DNA from: Phenylobacterium sp.
Lineage (GTDB): Bacteria; Pseudomonadota; Alphaproteobacteria; Caulobacterales; Caulobacteraceae
Length of the DNA stretch: 39,937 nucleotides
Reading direction: 5' to 3'
NCBI RefSeq assembly: GCF_030693405.1
Contig: NZ_JAUYAW010000045.1
Coordinates: forward strand, 1-39,937
Under the pieces are notes generated by a model. It made no database searches. It saw only the letters and a list, made by a program, of their open reading frames with translations, and was not told the DNA's origin. Numbering within the stretch: the first letter of the stretch is position 1; the number at the start of each line of letters is the position of its first letter. Positions 17,226-25,595 of the stretch are shown in pieces. The position numbers were made by a program, and so were the translations under genes.

Positions 17226-17303
17226 TTCCGCCTCGCTCTTATGACATGATGCGGTCCAGCGAAAGGGCTGCAATCGGCCCATCTGCCCGGAGGACAGCCG
17301 TCC

Positions 17304-19358
17304 ATGAGCGAAAAGAGCCCGAAGGCCCGCAAGACGGCCGCCAAGTCCGGATCCCAAGAGATAACGCCTGCCAAGGCGCCCCCGCCGAAGGCCACCTCGT
17401 CAAAGGCGAAAGCGCCAGCAGCGAGAGCGAAGTCGAACACCGCCAAGACGACACCCGCCGCCACGCAGAAGAAAACCGCAGCGCCGAAGCCGCCACCGCA
17501 GCCGGTTGCGCAGGAACAGCCGCGGGCGACCGCCCCGCCGCCGCCCCTCGCTGAGGCGCCTCGAACGGCCGCCGTCGATCTGAGCGCCGACCAGCAGCGC
17601 CTGCTGGAGAACCTGTCCACCAACCTCGCCCGCGCGGCCATGACCGCCCAGGGCGCCATCGCCGAGGCGGCGCTGCGCAACGCTGACCGGCCAGCCGCCC
17701 TATCCACCGATCCCTTCCATATCGGGCCTGCCCTCACCGAAGTGATGGGCAAGCTCGCCAGCCAGCCTGACCGGCTGGTCCGCGCCCAGGCCGACCTGCT
17801 GACGCGCTATATGGATCTTTGGCAGTCTACGGCGCGGCGGATGGCCGGCGAGACCCCCGCCCCCATCGCCAGCCCCGCCAAGGGCGACAAGCGGTTTCTC
17901 GATCCCGACTGGTCGGACAATCCTGTCTTCGACGTGATGAAGCAGTCCTATCTGGTCACCGCCGACTGGCTGAACGGTCTGGTCGGCGGGGTCGAGGGCG
18001 TCGACCCGATGGCGAGGCGCCGGGTCGAGTTCTTCATGAAACTGCTCACCGACGCCTTCTCCCCCACCAACTTCCTGGCGAGCAACCCCACCGCCCTGCG
18101 GGAAATCATGGCCACCGGGGGGGAGAGCCTGGTGCGCGGCATGGAGAACTTCGCCGCCGACCTCGCCCGCGGCGGCGGCCAGTTGTCCATCAGCCAGACC
18201 GACTACGAACAGTTCAAGATCGGCGAGAATGTCGCCACGGCGCCTGGCAAGGTAGTGTTCCAGAACGAGCTGCTGCAGCTGCTGCAGTTCGCGCCGTCGA
18301 CCGACGAAGTGCACGAGATCCCGCTGGTCATCTTCCCGACCTGGATCAACAAGTTCTACATCCTCGACCTGCGGCCCGATAATTCGATGATCCGCTGGCT
18401 CACCGACCAGGGGATCACGGTCTTCGTCGTCTCCTGGGTGAATCCAGACCAGAGCCTGGCCACCAAGACCTTCGACGACTACCTGCGCCAGGGCATCTAT
18501 GAGGCCACTGATGCGGCCATGACCCAGGCCGGGGTCAAGGCGGTGAATACGGTGGGCTATTGCATCGGGGGCACCCTGCTCTCGGCCGCGTTGGCCCACA
18601 TGGCCGCCAAGGGCGACAAGCGGATCGCCTCGGCGACCTTCTTCGCCGCGCAGCAGGATTTCGCCGAGGCTGGCGACCTGCTGCTGTTTACCGATGAGTC
18701 CTGGCTCAAGGATCTGGAGCAGAAGATGGACGCTGAGGGCGGCGTCCTGTCGGGCCAGGCCATGGCCGACACCTTCAATGTGCTGCGGTCCAACGACCTG
18801 ATCTGGTCGTTCTTCGTGAACAACTATCTGATGGGCAAGGAACCGCGCCCCTTCGACCTGCTGTTCTGGAATTCCGACCAGACCCGCATGCCCAAGGCGC
18901 TGCACATGTTCTACCTGCGCAAGTTCTATGGCCAGAACGCCCTGGCCAAGGGCGAGCTGGAGGTCGATGGGATCAAGCTCGACCTCGGCACGGTCAAGAC
19001 CCCGATCTATGTGCAGTCTTCTCGCGAGGACCACATCGCCCCGGCCGCCTCGGTCTATCGGGGCGCCCGACTGTTCGGCGGGCCGGTGACCTTCACCCTG
19101 GCGGGATCGGGCCACATCGCGGGCGTCGTCAATCCGCCCTCGGCCAAGAAGTACCAGCACTGGACCTTCGACCAGCTGCCTGGGAGCCTCGCCGAATGGC
19201 AGGCCGGCGCCATAGAGACCCCCGGATCCTGGTGGCCGCACTGGGCCGGGTGGCTCAAGGGTCATTCAGGCGGCATGGTCCCGGCGCGCGATCCAGCCAA
19301 GGGTCCGTTCAAGCCGCTTGAAGACGCGCCGGGCAGCTATGTGAAGGTGAAGTCCTGA
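17304..19358 (+). CDS. phaC: class I poly(3-hydroxyalkanoate) synthase with a basic N-terminal extension
   Basis: Polymerises (R)-3-hydroxyacyl-CoA on the surface of PHA granules. The protein has 684 residues, about 95 more than the 589 of the Ralstonia enzyme. The extra part is residues 1-90, dominated by Lys, Ala, Pro and Thr (for example KTAAPKPPPQPVA). The synthase follows: lipase-like box GYCIGG with catalytic Cys420, Asp576 in SREDHIAP and His604 in GSGHIAG. Spacing between them resembles the known triad. GGAGG lies 10 bases before the ATG. It is divergent from the unknown lipoprotein gene; a hairpin follows the stop codon. The basic tail resembles the nucleoid-binding AAKP tails of phasins such as PhaF (inference). 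Confidence 0.95.
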   Translation: MSEKSPKARKTAAKSGSQEITPAKAPPPKATSSKAKAPAARAKSNTAKTTPAATQKKTAAPKPPPQPVAQEQPRATAPPPPLAEAPRTAAVDLSADQQRLLENLSTNLARAAMTAQGAIAEAALRNADRPAALSTDPFHIGPALTEVMGKLASQPDRLVRAQADLLTRYMDLWQSTARRMAGETPAPIASPAKGDKRFLDPDWSDNPVFDVMKQSYLVTADWLNGLVGGVEGVDPMARRRVEFFMKLLTDAFSPTNFLASNPTALREIMATGGESLVRGMENFAADLARGGGQLSISQTDYEQFKIGENVATAPGKVVFQNELLQLLQFAPSTDEVHEIPLVIFPTWINKFYILDLRPDNSMIRWLTDQGITVFVVSWVNPDQSLATKTFDDYLRQGIYEATDAAMTQAGVKAVNTVGYCIGGTLLSAALAHMAAKGDKRIASATFFAAQQDFAEAGDLLLFTDESWLKDLEQKMDAEGGVLSGQAMADTFNVLRSNDLIWSFFVNNYLMGKEPRPFDLLFWNSDQTRMPKALHMFYLRKFYGQNALAKGELEVDGIKLDLGTVKTPIYVQSSREDHIAPAASVYRGARLFGGPVTFTLAGSGHIAGVVNPPSAKKYQHWTFDQLPGSLAEWQAGAIETPGSWWPHWAGWLKGHSGGMVPARDPAKGPFKPLEDAPGSYVKVKS

Positions 19359-19365
19359 GGCAGAC

Positions 19366-19394
19366 GGGTCCGTCCCCTGTGAGGAGACGGACCC
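19366..19394 (+). terminator. hairpin between convergent phaC and serine-hydrolase genes
   Basis: GGGTCCGTC (19366-19374) pairs perfectly with GACGGACCC (19386-19394) over an 11-base loop, 7 bases past the phaC stop and 8 bases past the end of the convergent gene. It has no strong T-run but its position suits a bidirectional terminator. Confidence 0.6.
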
Positions 19395-19401
19395 GAGGTC
19401 C

Positions 19402-20658
19402 TTACCGGGCGCTGAGGGCCTCATAGACCAGCCGGGGCGAGATATCGCGCAGCGGGGGTGTGCCCGCGCCGGGGATGCTGCCGCGCAGGTTCTGGATCAT
19501 GCCGACAAACACCAGATCGTTGGTGGGATCGATCCAGAACCACGTTCCAAAGGCTCCGCCCCAGTAGAAGGAGTTGAGGCCCTGTGGCGTGCCCGCCGCG
19601 GCGGGGTCCATGATCACTGCGAAGTCGAGGCCAAAGCCGGTCCCGGTCTGGCTGGGACCATAAAGATCGACCGTGACGCCATCGGCCAGCACATTGGTGC
19701 GCATGAGCTCCACCGTTTCGGGCTTCAGGATGCGCGCACCCTCGAACTCACCGCCATTGGCCAGCATCTGGGCGAAGCGCCAGTAGTCCTCGGCGGTGGA
19801 GAACAGACCGCCGCTGCCGGACAGGAAGGTGGGCGGACTGGTGGGCGCAGCCCTGACATCGCCGGCCGGCGCCACCAGGCCGTCAGGGCCGTAGGTGTGG
19901 ACAGCCGAGACCCGACCCAGCTTGGCGGCGCCCACGTGAAAGCCCGTATCGCCCATCTTCAAAGGGTCAAAGACGCGGCTCTTGAAGAAGACATCCAGGC
20001 TCTGGCCCGACAGCTTCTCGACGATGTAGCCCTGGATGTTGACGCTGGGACCGTAACGCCAGTCTGTCCCCGGCTGGACGGCCAGCGGCAGGGCGGCCAG
20101 CTTGTCGATCATCGCCTGGAGGTCGGCGTCCTGCAGGCCATCATCCTCATAGCCCGCGCTGACGTCGAAGCCGGCCGTATGGCTCATAAGCTCACGCATG
20201 GTCATGGGGTGAGCCTGGGGCTCGGTTCCGCCGTCCGCGGTCGCCACGACGAGATTAGCGAACTCCGGAATGTGCTTGGCGACCGGATCGTCCAGGCTCC
20301 ACTTGCCCTCTTCCCAGAGGATCATCATGGCCACGCCCGCCACCGGCTTGGTCATGGACGCGATGCGATAGATGGTGTCGCGGGTCGTCGCCTGGCCAGT
20401 GGCAACATCCTGGACGCCATAGGCCTCGAAATGAACGACCTTGCCCTGCCGGGCCAGAAGGGTGACCGCGCCGGCCAGCTTCTTCTGATCGACCAGGCTC
20501 TGCATCTCCGCCTTCAGGGCCTCAACGCCCGTCGCCGCAAACCCGGCCTGCTCCGGCGCCACAACGGCGACTTCCGCGGCGACCGGTCCCGCCGCGAGTG
20601 TGGCCAGGACTGCGGCCGAGGCGGCGGCGGCCAGACGTCGTGCAAGATCGTGTCTCAT
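19402..20658 (-). CDS. beta-lactamase-fold serine hydrolase (EstB/class C-like), secreted
   Basis: A 418-residue exported serine hydrolase. An N-terminal signal peptide with AAGPVAAE as a likely cleavage area is followed by the beta-lactamase/transpeptidase-like domain. The S-x-x-K motif is SMTK (Ser101-Lys104), and the Tyr motif is probably YGPS at 202-205. The class C third motif is less clear near the C-terminus. Such proteins are esterases, peptidases or beta-lactamases; the lack of ampR and the EstB-like pattern (SHTAGF, FWIDPTNDLVFV) favour an esterase. GGGAGG lies just before the ATG. It lies 81 bases downstream of msrB. Confidence 0.88.
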   Translation of the reverse strand: MRHDLARRLAAAASAAVLATLAAGPVAAEVAVVAPEQAGFAATGVEALKAEMQSLVDQKKLAGAVTLLARQGKVVHFEAYGVQDVATGQATTRDTIYRIASMTKPVAGVAMMILWEEGKWSLDDPVAKHIPEFANLVVATADGGTEPQAHPMTMRELMSHTAGFDVSAGYEDDGLQDADLQAMIDKLAALPLAVQPGTDWRYGPSVNIQGYIVEKLSGQSLDVFFKSRVFDPLKMGDTGFHVGAAKLGRVSAVHTYGPDGLVAPAGDVRAAPTSPPTFLSGSGGLFSTAEDYWRFAQMLANGGEFEGARILKPETVELMRTNVLADGVTVDLYGPSQTGTGFGLDFAVIMDPAAAGTPQGLNSFYWGGAFGTWFWIDPTNDLVFVGMIQNLRGSIPGAGTPPLRDISPRLVYEALSAR

Positions 20659-20739
20659 TCGTCCTCCCTAAGGTGTCGTCTCTTGTTGAGAGACCTCTTA
20701 GGGCGCCGCCGGACCGCAGCCTAGAATTTCATGAGCCCG

Positions 20740-21237
20740 TCAGGCCGGGATGAACTTGAGCGCCACGCCGTTGTTGCAGTAGCGCAGGCCCGTAGGCCGC
20801 GGCCCATCCTTGAAGACATGCCCCTGGTGTCCAAGACAGCGGGCGCAGTGATACTCGGTGCGGGGAAAGCCGATCTTGAAGTCCGTCTTTTCGCCGAGCG
20901 CGCCTTCAATGGGACGATAGAAGCTGGGCCAGCCCGTACGGCTGTCATACTTCCAGTCGGACTTGAACAGCGGCAACTCACAGCCGGCGCAGGCATAGGT
21001 TCCGCGCCGCGTCTCCTTGTCCAATAGGCTCGTGCCGGCCCGTTCGGTCCCTTCGTGGCGCAGGACCTGATAGGCCGCCGGCGACAGGCGCTGTCTCCAC
21101 TCCGCATCGCTCAGCTTGCGCCAGGGCGAACTGGCGTAGGCGTCGGCGGTCTTGGCCTGGGGAGCGCCGCCGCAGGCGGCGAGCGCGCTGGCGCCGAGCA
21201 GGACGGCGCGACGATGAAGTGCCTGGAACAGGGTCAT
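20740..21237 (-). CDS. msrB: peptide-methionine (R)-S-oxide reductase, exported form
   Basis: Reduces methionine-R-sulfoxide in proteins. The 165-residue protein has zinc-site CAGC and CARC pairs, the core GWPSFYRP, and the catalytic Cys in RYCNNGVALKF. Unlike cytosolic MsrB it begins with LHRRAVLLGASALAAC, a twin-arginine-like signal ending in a lipobox, so it probably acts in the periplasm, anchored to a membrane. The ATG at 21237 begins this signal; the frame stays open upstream into the histidine kinase gene. Neighbours are a hybrid histidine kinase upstream and a secreted hydrolase downstream. Confidence 0.93.
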   Translation of the reverse strand: MTLFQALHRRAVLLGASALAACGGAPQAKTADAYASSPWRKLSDAEWRQRLSPAAYQVLRHEGTERAGTSLLDKETRRGTYACAGCELPLFKSDWKYDSRTGWPSFYRPIEGALGEKTDFKIGFPRTEYHCARCLGHQGHVFKDGPRPTGLRYCNNGVALKFIPA

Positions 21238-21292
21238 AACCCCGTATACGCGAGCTTCAGGCCCGCAGATGAGTCCAGATCTCAGCCCGCGA

Positions 21293-22876
21293 TCAAGGCG
21301 CGAGCACCGCCTCAATCCCTGCGAGCAGACTGGCGGCCGTGATCGGCTTGGCCACATGGATGTTCGCGCCCGCCTCCATCGCCTGGGTCTGATGCTCAAT
21401 CATGGCGTTGGCGCTGAGCATGACGATGGGCGTGGGGCTCGCGCCCATCTCCGCCTCCATGGCCCGGATGGCCCGGGTGGCGGCGAGACCGTCCATATGG
21501 GGCATCTGCATGTCCATCAGCACGATATCGAACCCACCAGCAGCGAAGGCCGCCACGGCCTGGCGTCCATCTTCAACTGTCACCAGTTCGGCGTCCTGGC
21601 TGGCCAGGATCAACTGAACGACGCGCTGGTTGGTCGGATGGTCTTCGGCCAGGAGAATTCTTAAGGGGCGTTGGGCGCCCGCAGGGTCAGTCACAGGGGT
21701 GCGCGGCGTCTCGCCGGCCAGGGGGGGCTCTGCCCGAGGCAGCGGGATCGACACCACAAACCGACTGCCCCGCCCCGGCTCCGAGGTGGCCGAGATGTCG
21801 CCGCCCATCAGATCGGTGAGGGATCGACAGATGGAGAGGCCAAGCCCCGTGCCTCCGAAACGGCGGCTGATGGTCTCGTCGGCCTGGCTGAAGCGGTCAA
21901 ACAGCCTCGCCGCCGCTTCGGCGCCGAAGCCCACCCCCGTATCCTCCACCACCAGGGTCAGATGATCGCCCGCCGGCCCATCCATGCGGCCGATCCGCAG
22001 GGCGATATGGCCGGTCTCGGTGAACTTCACCGCGTTGGACAGCAGATTGGCGACGATCTGCCCAAGCCGTGTTGCGTCGCCCATGAACCGGCCAAGCGCC
22101 CCATCGTCCCGCGTGACATGCAGGACCAGCCCCTTTTCCTCGGCCCGCAGACGGGTGGCCTCGATGCAAGGTCGCAGGGCCTCCTCAAGGTCGAAGGCCC
22201 GGACTTCGAGGTCCAGCTGGCCCGCCTCAATCTTGGAGACCACGAGAAAGTCGGACACCAGCCGCTCGAGGATCACGCCGGAGTCGCGCACCAGACCCAC
22301 CATCTCAGCCTGCTCGGGGCTGAGCGGCGTGCGTGACAGGGCGTCGATGATGCCGATCACCCCGTTGAGGGGCGTGCGCACCTCATGGCTCATATTGGCG
22401 AGAAAGTCGGTCTTTGCCCGGCTCGCCGCCTCGGCGGCGGCCTTGGCCTCCAGCAGGGCCTGCTCGGCGGCGACCCGATCGGTCACGTCACGGGCCACGC
22501 CGTAGATGCGGTCGCCGTGCCGCTGAGCCCGCCACTCCAGGGTGCGGTAGCTTCCATTGCGATGGCGATAGCGATTGATGAAGCCCAGCACCGGATCCCC
22601 GGCCTTGCGGTTCTCCACCTCCTCGACGCTGCCCTGTGTGCCCGGCAGATCCTCGGGGTGCACAAAGCGCAGCAGCGGGCGGCCTTCCATCTCGGCCGGG
22701 TCGTGTCCCAGGGTGGTCAGCCAGGAGCGGCTGGCCTTGAGCACACGGCCGTCAATGTCCCGGATCACCAGCAGATCATGCGAGACATCGAAAAAGGCCG
22801 CTGCATCGAGGGCCGGCGCCTCAGGGCTCAGCCAATGCGTCTCTGAATCCGGTTCGAGGAACGACGCATGTGTCAT
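21293..22876 (-). CDS. PAS-domain hybrid sensor histidine kinase with receiver domain
   Basis: A 527-residue soluble two-component kinase with no membrane segment. Domains in order: PAS/PAC (about 25-135), HisKA with phospho-acceptor His164 in NMSHEVRTPLNG, HATPase_c (N-box around 277-281, DTGVGFG at 312-318, GGTGLGL at 341-347), and a C-terminal receiver (about 405-525) with acidic pocket EDH, phospho-acceptor Asp455 in LMDMQMP and conserved Lys510. All catalytic residues appear intact. The signal is unknown. It lacks a dedicated partner regulator or Hpt nearby; msrB is 55 bases downstream. The leader at 22892-22938 holds an inverted repeat. Confidence 0.95.
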   Translation of the reverse strand: MTHASFLEPDSETHWLSPEAPALDAAAFFDVSHDLLVIRDIDGRVLKASRSWLTTLGHDPAEMEGRPLLRFVHPEDLPGTQGSVEEVENRKAGDPVLGFINRYRHRNGSYRTLEWRAQRHGDRIYGVARDVTDRVAAEQALLEAKAAAEAASRAKTDFLANMSHEVRTPLNGVIGIIDALSRTPLSPEQAEMVGLVRDSGVILERLVSDFLVVSKIEAGQLDLEVRAFDLEEALRPCIEATRLRAEEKGLVLHVTRDDGALGRFMGDATRLGQIVANLLSNAVKFTETGHIALRIGRMDGPAGDHLTLVVEDTGVGFGAEAAARLFDRFSQADETISRRFGGTGLGLSICRSLTDLMGGDISATSEPGRGSRFVVSIPLPRAEPPLAGETPRTPVTDPAGAQRPLRILLAEDHPTNQRVVQLILASQDAELVTVEDGRQAVAAFAAGGFDIVLMDMQMPHMDGLAATRAIRAMEAEMGASPTPIVMLSANAMIEHQTQAMEAGANIHVAKPITAASLLAGIEAVLAP

Positions 22877-22891
22877 GAGCGGAGGGAATCC

Positions 22892-22938
22892 TTAAGCGCC
22901 AGACTATGACCCCCTAAGGGATAACGGTGTCTGGTTAA
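22892..22938 (-). promoter_or_regulatory. inverted repeat upstream of the hybrid kinase gene
   Basis: TTAAGCGCCAGAC (22892-22904) and GTCTGGTTAA (22929-22938) are inverted arms: both read TTAA..CCAGAC toward the centre. Between them CCC-CTAA-GGG forms a small inner stem. It lies 16-62 bases upstream of the kinase start and 37-83 bases past the argC stop-codon end, so it is either an operator or a leader structure. Confidence 0.35.
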
Positions 22939-22974
22939 GCACTCATTGTGTCGGCCGTCGAAGCGCCACCTTGG

Positions 22975-23964
22975 TCAGGCGCGGGTCAGACCCGTCTCCT
23001 CCTCGAGACCCAGCATCAGGTTCAGGTTCTGTACGGCGGCGCCTGAGGCGCCCTTGCCAAGGTTGTCTAGCACGGCCACCAGTCGGGCTTGGCCCTTGGC
23101 CTCGTCGCCGAACACATAGAGCTTCAGTGAGTTGGTTCCATTCAGCGCCTCGGGGTCCAGAGCCTGGACATAGCCGGCGGCTCCGGCCCGCGCCTGACTA
23201 AGGCTTGCCACCTCCAGGTCCGTGGCGACGGTCACGAAGGTTTCGCCGGCATAGGCCTCGGACAAGGCCGCGCTCAGGTCGCTGACCTTCGGCTGCCCCG
23301 GCAGCGCCCAAAGGGCGAGCGGAACCTCAACGATCATGCCCTGGGCGTACCGCCCCACGGCTGGGGAGAAGATCGGCGGGTGGGTCAGGCCCGTATAGGC
23401 GACCATCTCCGGCAGGTGCTTGTGCGCCAGGGTCAGACCGTAGGGCCGGAGGGCGTCGGCCGAGGGCGCCGGCGCCGGAGCGTCCTCGAACTCGGCGATC
23501 AGCCCCTTACCGCCGCCGGAATAGCCTGAAACGCCGTGGACCGAGAGCGCCGCCTCGGCCGGAATGAGCCCCGCCCGGACCAGGGGCGCGACCAGGGCGA
23601 TGAACCCCGTCGACCAGCAACCGGGATTGGTCACCCGCTTCGAGGCCGCAATCGTCTCGCGCTGGCCCGGGCTCAGTTCCGGAAAGCCGAACGCCCAGCC
23701 CGCCGAGGTCCGGTGGGCGGTGGAGGGATCGATGACCCGCACATCGGGATTGGCGATCATCGCCACGGCTTCCCGGGCGCCCTCGTCCGGCAGGCAGAGG
23801 ATGGCCACATCGACGCTGTTGAGCAGCTCAGCCCGGGCCTCGGCGTCCTTGCGCCGCGCAGGGTCGATCGACACCACCTCCAGGTCGCGCCGGTCGGCCA
23901 GACGCTGGCGAATCTGCAGACCTGTGGTGCCAGCCTCGCCGTCGATGAAGATCTTATGGGCCAT
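22975..23964 (-). CDS. argC: N-acetyl-gamma-glutamyl-phosphate reductase (type 2 ArgC)
   Basis: NADPH-dependent third step of arginine synthesis: reduces N-acetylglutamyl phosphate to the semialdehyde. At 329 residues with the short type-2 pattern, it has nucleotide-binding GEAGTTGLQI (9-18), catalytic Cys116 in NPGCWSTG, and SGYSGGGKGLI. The ATG starts 90 bases after rpsI, beyond a strong terminator, so it probably needs its own promoter or relies on read-through. The order rplM-rpsI-argC is widespread in alphaproteobacteria. Confidence 0.96.
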   Translation of the reverse strand: MAHKIFIDGEAGTTGLQIRQRLADRRDLEVVSIDPARRKDAEARAELLNSVDVAILCLPDEGAREAVAMIANPDVRVIDPSTAHRTSAGWAFGFPELSPGQRETIAASKRVTNPGCWSTGFIALVAPLVRAGLIPAEAALSVHGVSGYSGGGKGLIAEFEDAPAPAPSADALRPYGLTLAHKHLPEMVAYTGLTHPPIFSPAVGRYAQGMIVEVPLALWALPGQPKVSDLSAALSEAYAGETFVTVATDLEVASLSQARAGAAGYVQALDPEALNGTNSLKLYVFGDEAKGQARLVAVLDNLGKGASGAAVQNLNLMLGLEEETGLTRA

Positions 23965-23991
23965 GGTCGTCTCCCGCTTGGGACGATGGAC

Positions 23992-24026
23992 AAGAAAAAG
24001 GGCGCTCCGGTCTCCCGAAGCGCCCC
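23992..24026 (-). terminator. Rho-independent terminator after rpsI
   Basis: On the minus strand GGGCGCT pairs with AGCGCCC, with an inner CGG/CCG stem and a GAGA-type loop. It is followed directly by TTTTTCTTG. It is 29 bases past the rpsI stop and closes the rplM-rpsI transcript before argC. Confidence 0.9.
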
Positions 24027-24054
24027 ATTTCGCATACGCGGTGTTCGCGCGCGA

Positions 24055-24525
24055 CTAGCGCTTCGAGAACTGGAAGCTGCGGCGGGCCTTGGCCTTGCCG
24101 TACTTCTTACGCTCAACGACGCGGGAGTCGCGGGTCAGGAAGCCGTGCGGCTTCAGGACCGGACGCAGGCCCGGCTCGTAATAGGTGAGCGCCTTGGCGA
24201 TGCCGTGACGGACCGCGCCGGCCTGGCCCGACAGGCCTGAACCCTTGACGGTGACGATGACATCGAACTGGCCCAGACGGTCAGCGATCTCCAGCGGCTG
24301 GGCGATCATCATGCGCAGCACGGGGCGCGCAAAATAGATCTCCTGGTCGCGGCCGTTGATGGTGATCTTGCCCTTGCCGGGCTTGATCCACACCCGGGCC
24401 ACGGCGTTCTTGCGCTTGCCGGTGGCGTAGGAGCGGCCGTACTGGTCGATGACCGGCTCGCGGGGGGCCGATTCAGGATTGGACGAGAGGCTTTGCAGGG
24501 CCTCGAAACCTTGGGTCTCGGACAT
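24055..24525 (-). CDS. rpsI: 30S ribosomal protein S9
   Basis: Ribosomal small-subunit protein whose C-terminal tail reaches the P-site tRNA. The 156-residue protein has the family core [37 protein letters not shown] and the invariant basic end [17 protein letters not shown]. An N-terminal extension of about 28 residues relative to E. coli S9 is usual in alphaproteobacteria. Five bases separate it from rplM upstream, so they are co-transcribed. A strong terminator follows. Confidence 0.98.
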   Translation of the reverse strand: MSETQGFEALQSLSSNPESAPREPVIDQYGRSYATGKRKNAVARVWIKPGKGKITINGRDQEIYFARPVLRMMIAQPLEIADRLGQFDVIVTVKGSGLSGQAGAVRHGIAKALTYYEPGLRPVLKPHGFLTRDSRVVERKKYGKAKARRSFQFSKR

Positions 24526-24530
24526 GGGCC

Positions 24531-25004
24531 TCAGGCGCTCCGCACGTTCTTGGCGTTCATCTCGGCGAACGCGATGGTCTCGGGGTTCTGGGCGGCGTGC
24601 GGATGCTCAGCGCTGGTATAGATGCGCAGGTGAGTCATCTGCTTGCGGGCCAGGGGGCTTTCCTTGGGCAGCATCCGCTCCACGGCCTTTTCAAGCACGC
24701 GCTCGGGGAACTTGCCGCCGAGGATCTTGTCCGCAGTGCGTTCCTTGATGCCGCCCGGATGGCCGGTGTGCCAGTAGTAGACCTTGTCGGTCAGCTTCTT
24801 GCCGGTGAACTTCACCTTGTCGGCGTTGACGACGACGACATAGTCGCCGCAATCGACGTGCGGGGTGTAGTCGGGCCGGTGCTTGCCGCGAAGACGCATG
24901 GCGATGAACGAAGCGAGGCGGCCGACCACGGCGTTCTCAGCATCGATCACGATCCACTTCTTCTCGACCTCGGCAGGCTTCAGAGAAGCCGTGGTCTTCA
25001 TCAT
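24531..25004 (-). CDS. rplM: 50S ribosomal protein L13
   Basis: Early-assembly large-subunit protein. The 157-residue protein has [19 protein letters not shown], the [22 protein letters not shown] core and a C-terminal [22 protein letters not shown]. It begins with two ATG codons (25004 and 25001); either may be used. The promoter candidate is at 25059-25087. It precedes rpsI by 5 bases. Confidence 0.98.
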   Translation of the reverse strand: MMKTTASLKPAEVEKKWIVIDAENAVVGRLASFIAMRLRGKHRPDYTPHVDCGDYVVVVNADKVKFTGKKLTDKVYYWHTGHPGGIKERTADKILGGKFPERVLEKAVERMLPKESPLARKQMTHLRIYTSAEHPHAAQNPETIAFAEMNAKNVRSA

Positions 25005-25058
25005 GGGGACGATCCGTTAGTTGCGACGGCGGCGTAGCGCCGGCGACGTGAGGCGCGG

Positions 25059-25087
25059 CATGTACGTGCCGCACGCCACCTTGTCAA
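25059..25087 (-). promoter_or_regulatory. promoter of rplM-rpsI
   Basis: On the minus strand TTGACA (25082-25087) is followed after exactly 17 bases by TACATG (25059-25064), a good housekeeping -35/-10 pair about 55 bases before the rplM start. The inverted repeat GCGGCA-N6-TGCCGC (25056-25073) overlaps the -10 region. Confidence 0.7.
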
Positions 25088-25131
25088 CACAGATGGCCCG
25101 GAAAGCCTTGTAAATCACGGGCCAAACTGAC

Positions 25132-25149
25132 GCGGTATCATATTACCGC
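25132..25149 (-). terminator. possible terminator hairpin of the BLUF gene
   Basis: GCGGTA-ATATGA-TACCGC is a perfect 6-bp inverted repeat 8 bases past the BLUF stop. No T-run follows, so termination here is plausible rather than certain. Confidence 0.4.
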
Positions 25150-25156
25150 AGACGCC

Positions 25157-25585
25157 TCAGTCCCCGCGATTGACGATGGAGGCCGTCGCCACCAGGTCGT
25201 TCAGCAGGGACAGGGTGGCGGCTCCGGAACACTCGAAGGGATCGAATTCCAGACGGCGGAAATACTTCAGCACCAGGGAGGGGTTGAGCTTCTTGATGCT
25301 CACCTGGCCCATGGTCCAGTGGCCGAACTGGCGTTCGGAGATTTCCTCATAGGCCAGCATGCGGACGTTCTGGTGGCGTTCGTCGCGGACGATGGCGTTG
25401 TAGAGCTCGCACACCTCGTCCCGCCCGCCCTCGATCACCTGGATGAACAGATTGTCGGAGACGCAGAGAAGGCCCGTGATCCCCAGGGCGGGGTTGTTCT
25501 TCCGGGACTGGTTCAGGATGCGATCCAGTTCGGCGCCCTGCAGGGCGGCGGAGGGGCGGCTGGCGTAAAGACAACGGACGAGCAT
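25157..25585 (-). CDS. BLUF-domain blue-light photoreceptor (short, single-domain)
   Basis: A 142-residue FAD-binding blue-light sensor. The BLUF fold fills residues 1-95. The photocycle residues are all present: Tyr7 in CLYAS, Asn31 in NNPALGITG, Gln49 in NLFIQVIEGG, and Trp90/Met92 in FGHWTMG; the numbering fits E. coli YcgF (Tyr7, Asn31, Gln49). The remaining 45 residues form the usual C-terminal helices without an output domain, so it must signal through a partner protein. It begins 10 bases after folE on the same strand, so it is probably co-transcribed. It is followed by a hairpin and then the rplM promoter. Confidence 0.94.
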   Translation of the reverse strand: MLVRCLYASRPSAALQGAELDRILNQSRKNNPALGITGLLCVSDNLFIQVIEGGRDEVCELYNAIVRDERHQNVRMLAYEEISERQFGHWTMGQVSIKKLNPSLVLKYFRRLEFDPFECSGAATLSLLNDLVATASIVNRGD

Positions 25586-25595
25586 GACGCCTTAC

